Shown: positions 62,538 to 64,000 of the stretch, piece after piece | Numbering within the stretch: position 1 is the first letter of the stretch | How the letters are laid out: every line of letters starts with the position of its first letter | Assembly: GCA_002428995.1 (NCBI GenBank) | Contig: DIYJ01000017.1 | Coordinates: forward strand, 62,001-126,000 | Direction: 5' to 3' | Source of the DNA: Flavobacteriales bacterium UBA6057 | Lineage (GTDB): Bacteria > Bacteroidota > Bacteroidia > Flavobacteriales_G > Salibacteraceae | DNA length: 64,000 bases | The notes under the pieces: generated by a model | Told to the model about the DNA's origin: nothing | What the model saw: only the letters and a program-made list of their open reading frames with translations | Database searches by the model: none | Position numbers and translations under genes: made by a program

Positions 62538-63506
62538 ATGAGTCAGCTTCAAATATCCATTGTCGTTCCCTTGCTGAATGAGGAGGAATCCCTTCCAGAA
62601 TTGTTTGCCTGGATCAAGAGAGTGATGGACGCGAATAACTTCACTTATGAAGTCGTGTTCATTGATGATGGCAGTACAGACGGTTCATGGAAGTGTATCC
62701 AGGACCTGCGCGAAAAGCACAAGGAAGTTAAGGCCATCAAGTTTCGCAGGAATTATGGCAAGTCTGCTGCGCTCAGCGTTGGATTTGAGGCGGCTGAGGG
62801 TGATGTGGTGATCACCATGGATGCCGACCTCCAGGACAGTCCCGATGAGGTTCCTGAGCTCTACAGCATGATTGTAGATGACGGTTACGATTTGGTGTCT
62901 GGATGGAAGAAAAAGCGTTACGATCCGCTCTCCAAAACCATTCCTACCAAGCTCTACAACTGGGCCACCCGGAAGATGAGTGGAATTAACCTCCACGACT
63001 TCAACTGCGGTTTGAAGTCCTATCGTCACGATGTGGTAAAGTCCATCGATGTCTATGGAGAGATGCACCGCTACATTCCTGTCATTGCCAAGTGGGCAGG
63101 ATACAAGAAGATTGGCGAAAAGGTGGTGCAGCACCAGGAGAGAAAATACGGTACGACCAAGTTTGGCCTGGGAAGGTTCATCAAAGGGCCTCTGGATTTG
63201 ATCTCCATTATTTTCGTGAGCCAGTTTGGCAAAAAGCCAATGCACCTGTTTGGTGCTATTGGTACGATCATGTTTGTGATTGGCTTTTTGCTCACGTTGT
63301 ACCTCGGTGCGGAGAAGCTCTATTTTCTGAGTGTCAAAGTAAGAGCTCCATTGATCACCGATCGACCATTTTTCTACATCGCCTTAACGACCATGGTGAT
63401 GGGCGTTCAGCTTTTTGTGGCTGGGTTTTTGGGAGAATTGGTTTCGAGGAATTCTCCGGACCGCAATTCATACCAGGTTTCCCGAGAGCTGGGATTGGAC
63501 GACTAA
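62538..63506 (+). CDS. GT2 glycosyltransferase, DPM1/GtrB-like
   Basis: A 322-aa membrane-bound enzyme that moves a sugar from a nucleotide donor to a polyprenyl phosphate. The catalytic GT-A domain (residues 1-~230) has FIDDGSTDGSW, the DADLQDSPDEV motif and HDFNCGLKSYR. Two C-terminal membrane helices (about 235-262 and 278-305) follow, as in GtrB. ATG begins right after the previous stop; the stop in turn abuts the next ATG. Confidence 0.92.
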   Translation: MSQLQISIVVPLLNEEESLPELFAWIKRVMDANNFTYEVVFIDDGSTDGSWKCIQDLREKHKEVKAIKFRRNYGKSAALSVGFEAAEGDVVITMDADLQDSPDEVPELYSMIVDDGYDLVSGWKKKRYDPLSKTIPTKLYNWATRKMSGINLHDFNCGLKSYRHDVVKSIDVYGEMHRYIPVIAKWAGYKKIGEKVVQHQERKYGTTKFGLGRFIKGPLDLISIIFVSQFGKKPMHLFGAIGTIMFVIGFLLTLYLGAEKLYFLSVKVRAPLITDRPFFYIALTTMVMGVQLFVAGFLGELVSRNSPDRNSYQVSRELGLDD

Positions 63507-64000
63507 ATGCAGCCCGCTCAAAGGCCTCAACGCACTTCATCCAAATCAGGCTGGTTTACTGGTCTCTTAGATGCCTGGAAGCGTTGGCTTCGCAAGCTCA
63601 CGGGCTCTTCAACATTTCAAACTGATCTTACCCATCTTCACCTCGCATGTGGTGACCGGCTGGCCAAAGATTGGCTCAATGTGGATGCTGAAAACAGCGA
63701 TTATAACCTGGACCTCCATCAAGGTCGGTTGCCTTTTGAGTCCGATCATTTCAGAGCGATTGTGTCTGAAAACCTGGTGACGGATTTGCACCGCCAGGAA
63801 AGTCTTATTCCACTGCTCTCAGAGTGTTTCAGGTGTTTGGAGTTGGGTGGAGAACTATGGCTTTCCAGCGCGACTCGCAGTGATTTCGAGAAAGAGAACG
63901 CAGTGAAAAGAGAAGACCTTGAGTATTCTGAGTTGGAGCAACTGGCAAGGGAAAGCGGCTTTACCATCTTCGATCCCGTGTCGAGGCGTGACTGGTCGCG
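63507..64000 (+). CDS. SAM-dependent methyltransferase, partial (runs off the window)
   Basis: An open frame from the ATG at 63507, directly after the glycosyltransferase stop, to the end of the window (164 codons, no stop). It contains HLHLACGDRLAKDWLNVDA, resembling the glycine-rich SAM motif of class I methyltransferases (here CGDR in place of CGxG), followed by LDLHQGRLPFESDHF and SECFRCLELGGELWLSS, the usual pattern of predicted-SAM methyltransferases. The C-terminus is outside the window. Confidence 0.7.
   Translation, partial: MQPAQRPQRTSSKSGWFTGLLDAWKRWLRKLTGSSTFQTDLTHLHLACGDRLAKDWLNVDAENSDYNLDLHQGRLPFESDHFRAIVSENLVTDLHRQESLIPLLSECFRCLELGGELWLSSATRSDFEKENAVKREDLEYSELEQLARESGFTIFDPVSRRDWS

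Overview
The window is a stretch of Bacteroidota chromosome, probably from a Flavobacteriales-type marine or aquatic lineage. The supporting signs are TAnnTTTG -7 promoter elements with a TTG -33 element, weak or absent Shine-Dalgarno sequences, and the gene order bamD-rpoZ-coaBC-DUF4835. Other signs are a serine palmitoyltransferase, DUF1573/DUF3108/DUF4199/DUF2911 families, SPOR-like envelope proteins and a T9SS-type C-terminal sorting domain. No ribosomal RNA, IS element, prophage or CRISPR array was seen.

Region 1 (1-7250) looks like a zinc-starvation regulon. A Fur-family regulator with Zur-like cysteine pairs (6870-7250) sits beside 7-1-7 palindromes. One palindrome is in its own promoter. 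An identical pair (TGCAACTGAGTTGCA) is in the divergent promoter and in front of the operon that opens the window. The rightward operon is an ATPase, an FtsX/LolE-type permease with a His-rich loop, and a small exported protein; it resembles the ABC part of Zrg-type zinc uptake systems. The leftward operon is a MerC-like membrane protein, FolE, DUF1826, an LCIB-type carbonic anhydrase and PhoX. Together these fit zinc uptake plus replacement or back-up of zinc enzymes.

Region 2 (about 7385-28280) is the most unusual part. Seven co-directional genes, mostly coupled by ATGA overlaps, encode two giant cytosolic proteins (2721 and 2483 aa), three medium or small proteins, a 648-aa protein with a peptidoglycan-binding-like module, and a 159-aa CHAT/caspase-like protein with a His/Cys dyad. 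The giant genes are visibly more G+C-rich than their flanks. The block lies against the 3' end of a tRNA-Ser gene, and an 11-bp copy of that 3' end lies at the other side, so it may be an old genomic island. I know of no described system with this composition and regard it as the best candidate for an undescribed system here.

Region 3 (28270-53750) is mostly core genome: tRNA-Ser, a DnaJ/TerB protein, an FKBP isomerase, serine palmitoyltransferase, bamD, rpoZ, coaBC, clpP, a LOG-family hydrolase, two SPOR-like envelope proteins, a C-terminal processing protease, ferredoxin, an rRNA methyltransferase, aat, an aldo/keto reductase and a T9SS-exported PNGase F-like enzyme. Three convergent gene pairs overlap by exactly four bases at their stop codons.

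Region 4 (53760-61819) holds a DUF1573/coiled-coil/SPOR-like protein and a signalling cluster: a response regulator, an E1-like ThiF enzyme, a GNAT/acyltransferase-like enzyme, a 7TMR-DISM histidine kinase and a receiver-kinase hybrid. This suggests synthesis and sensing of a small molecule. The window ends with the SRP RNA gene (minus strand), a DUF4199 membrane protein, a dolichol-phosphate-mannose-synthase-like glycosyltransferase and the start of a methyltransferase gene that runs off the end.
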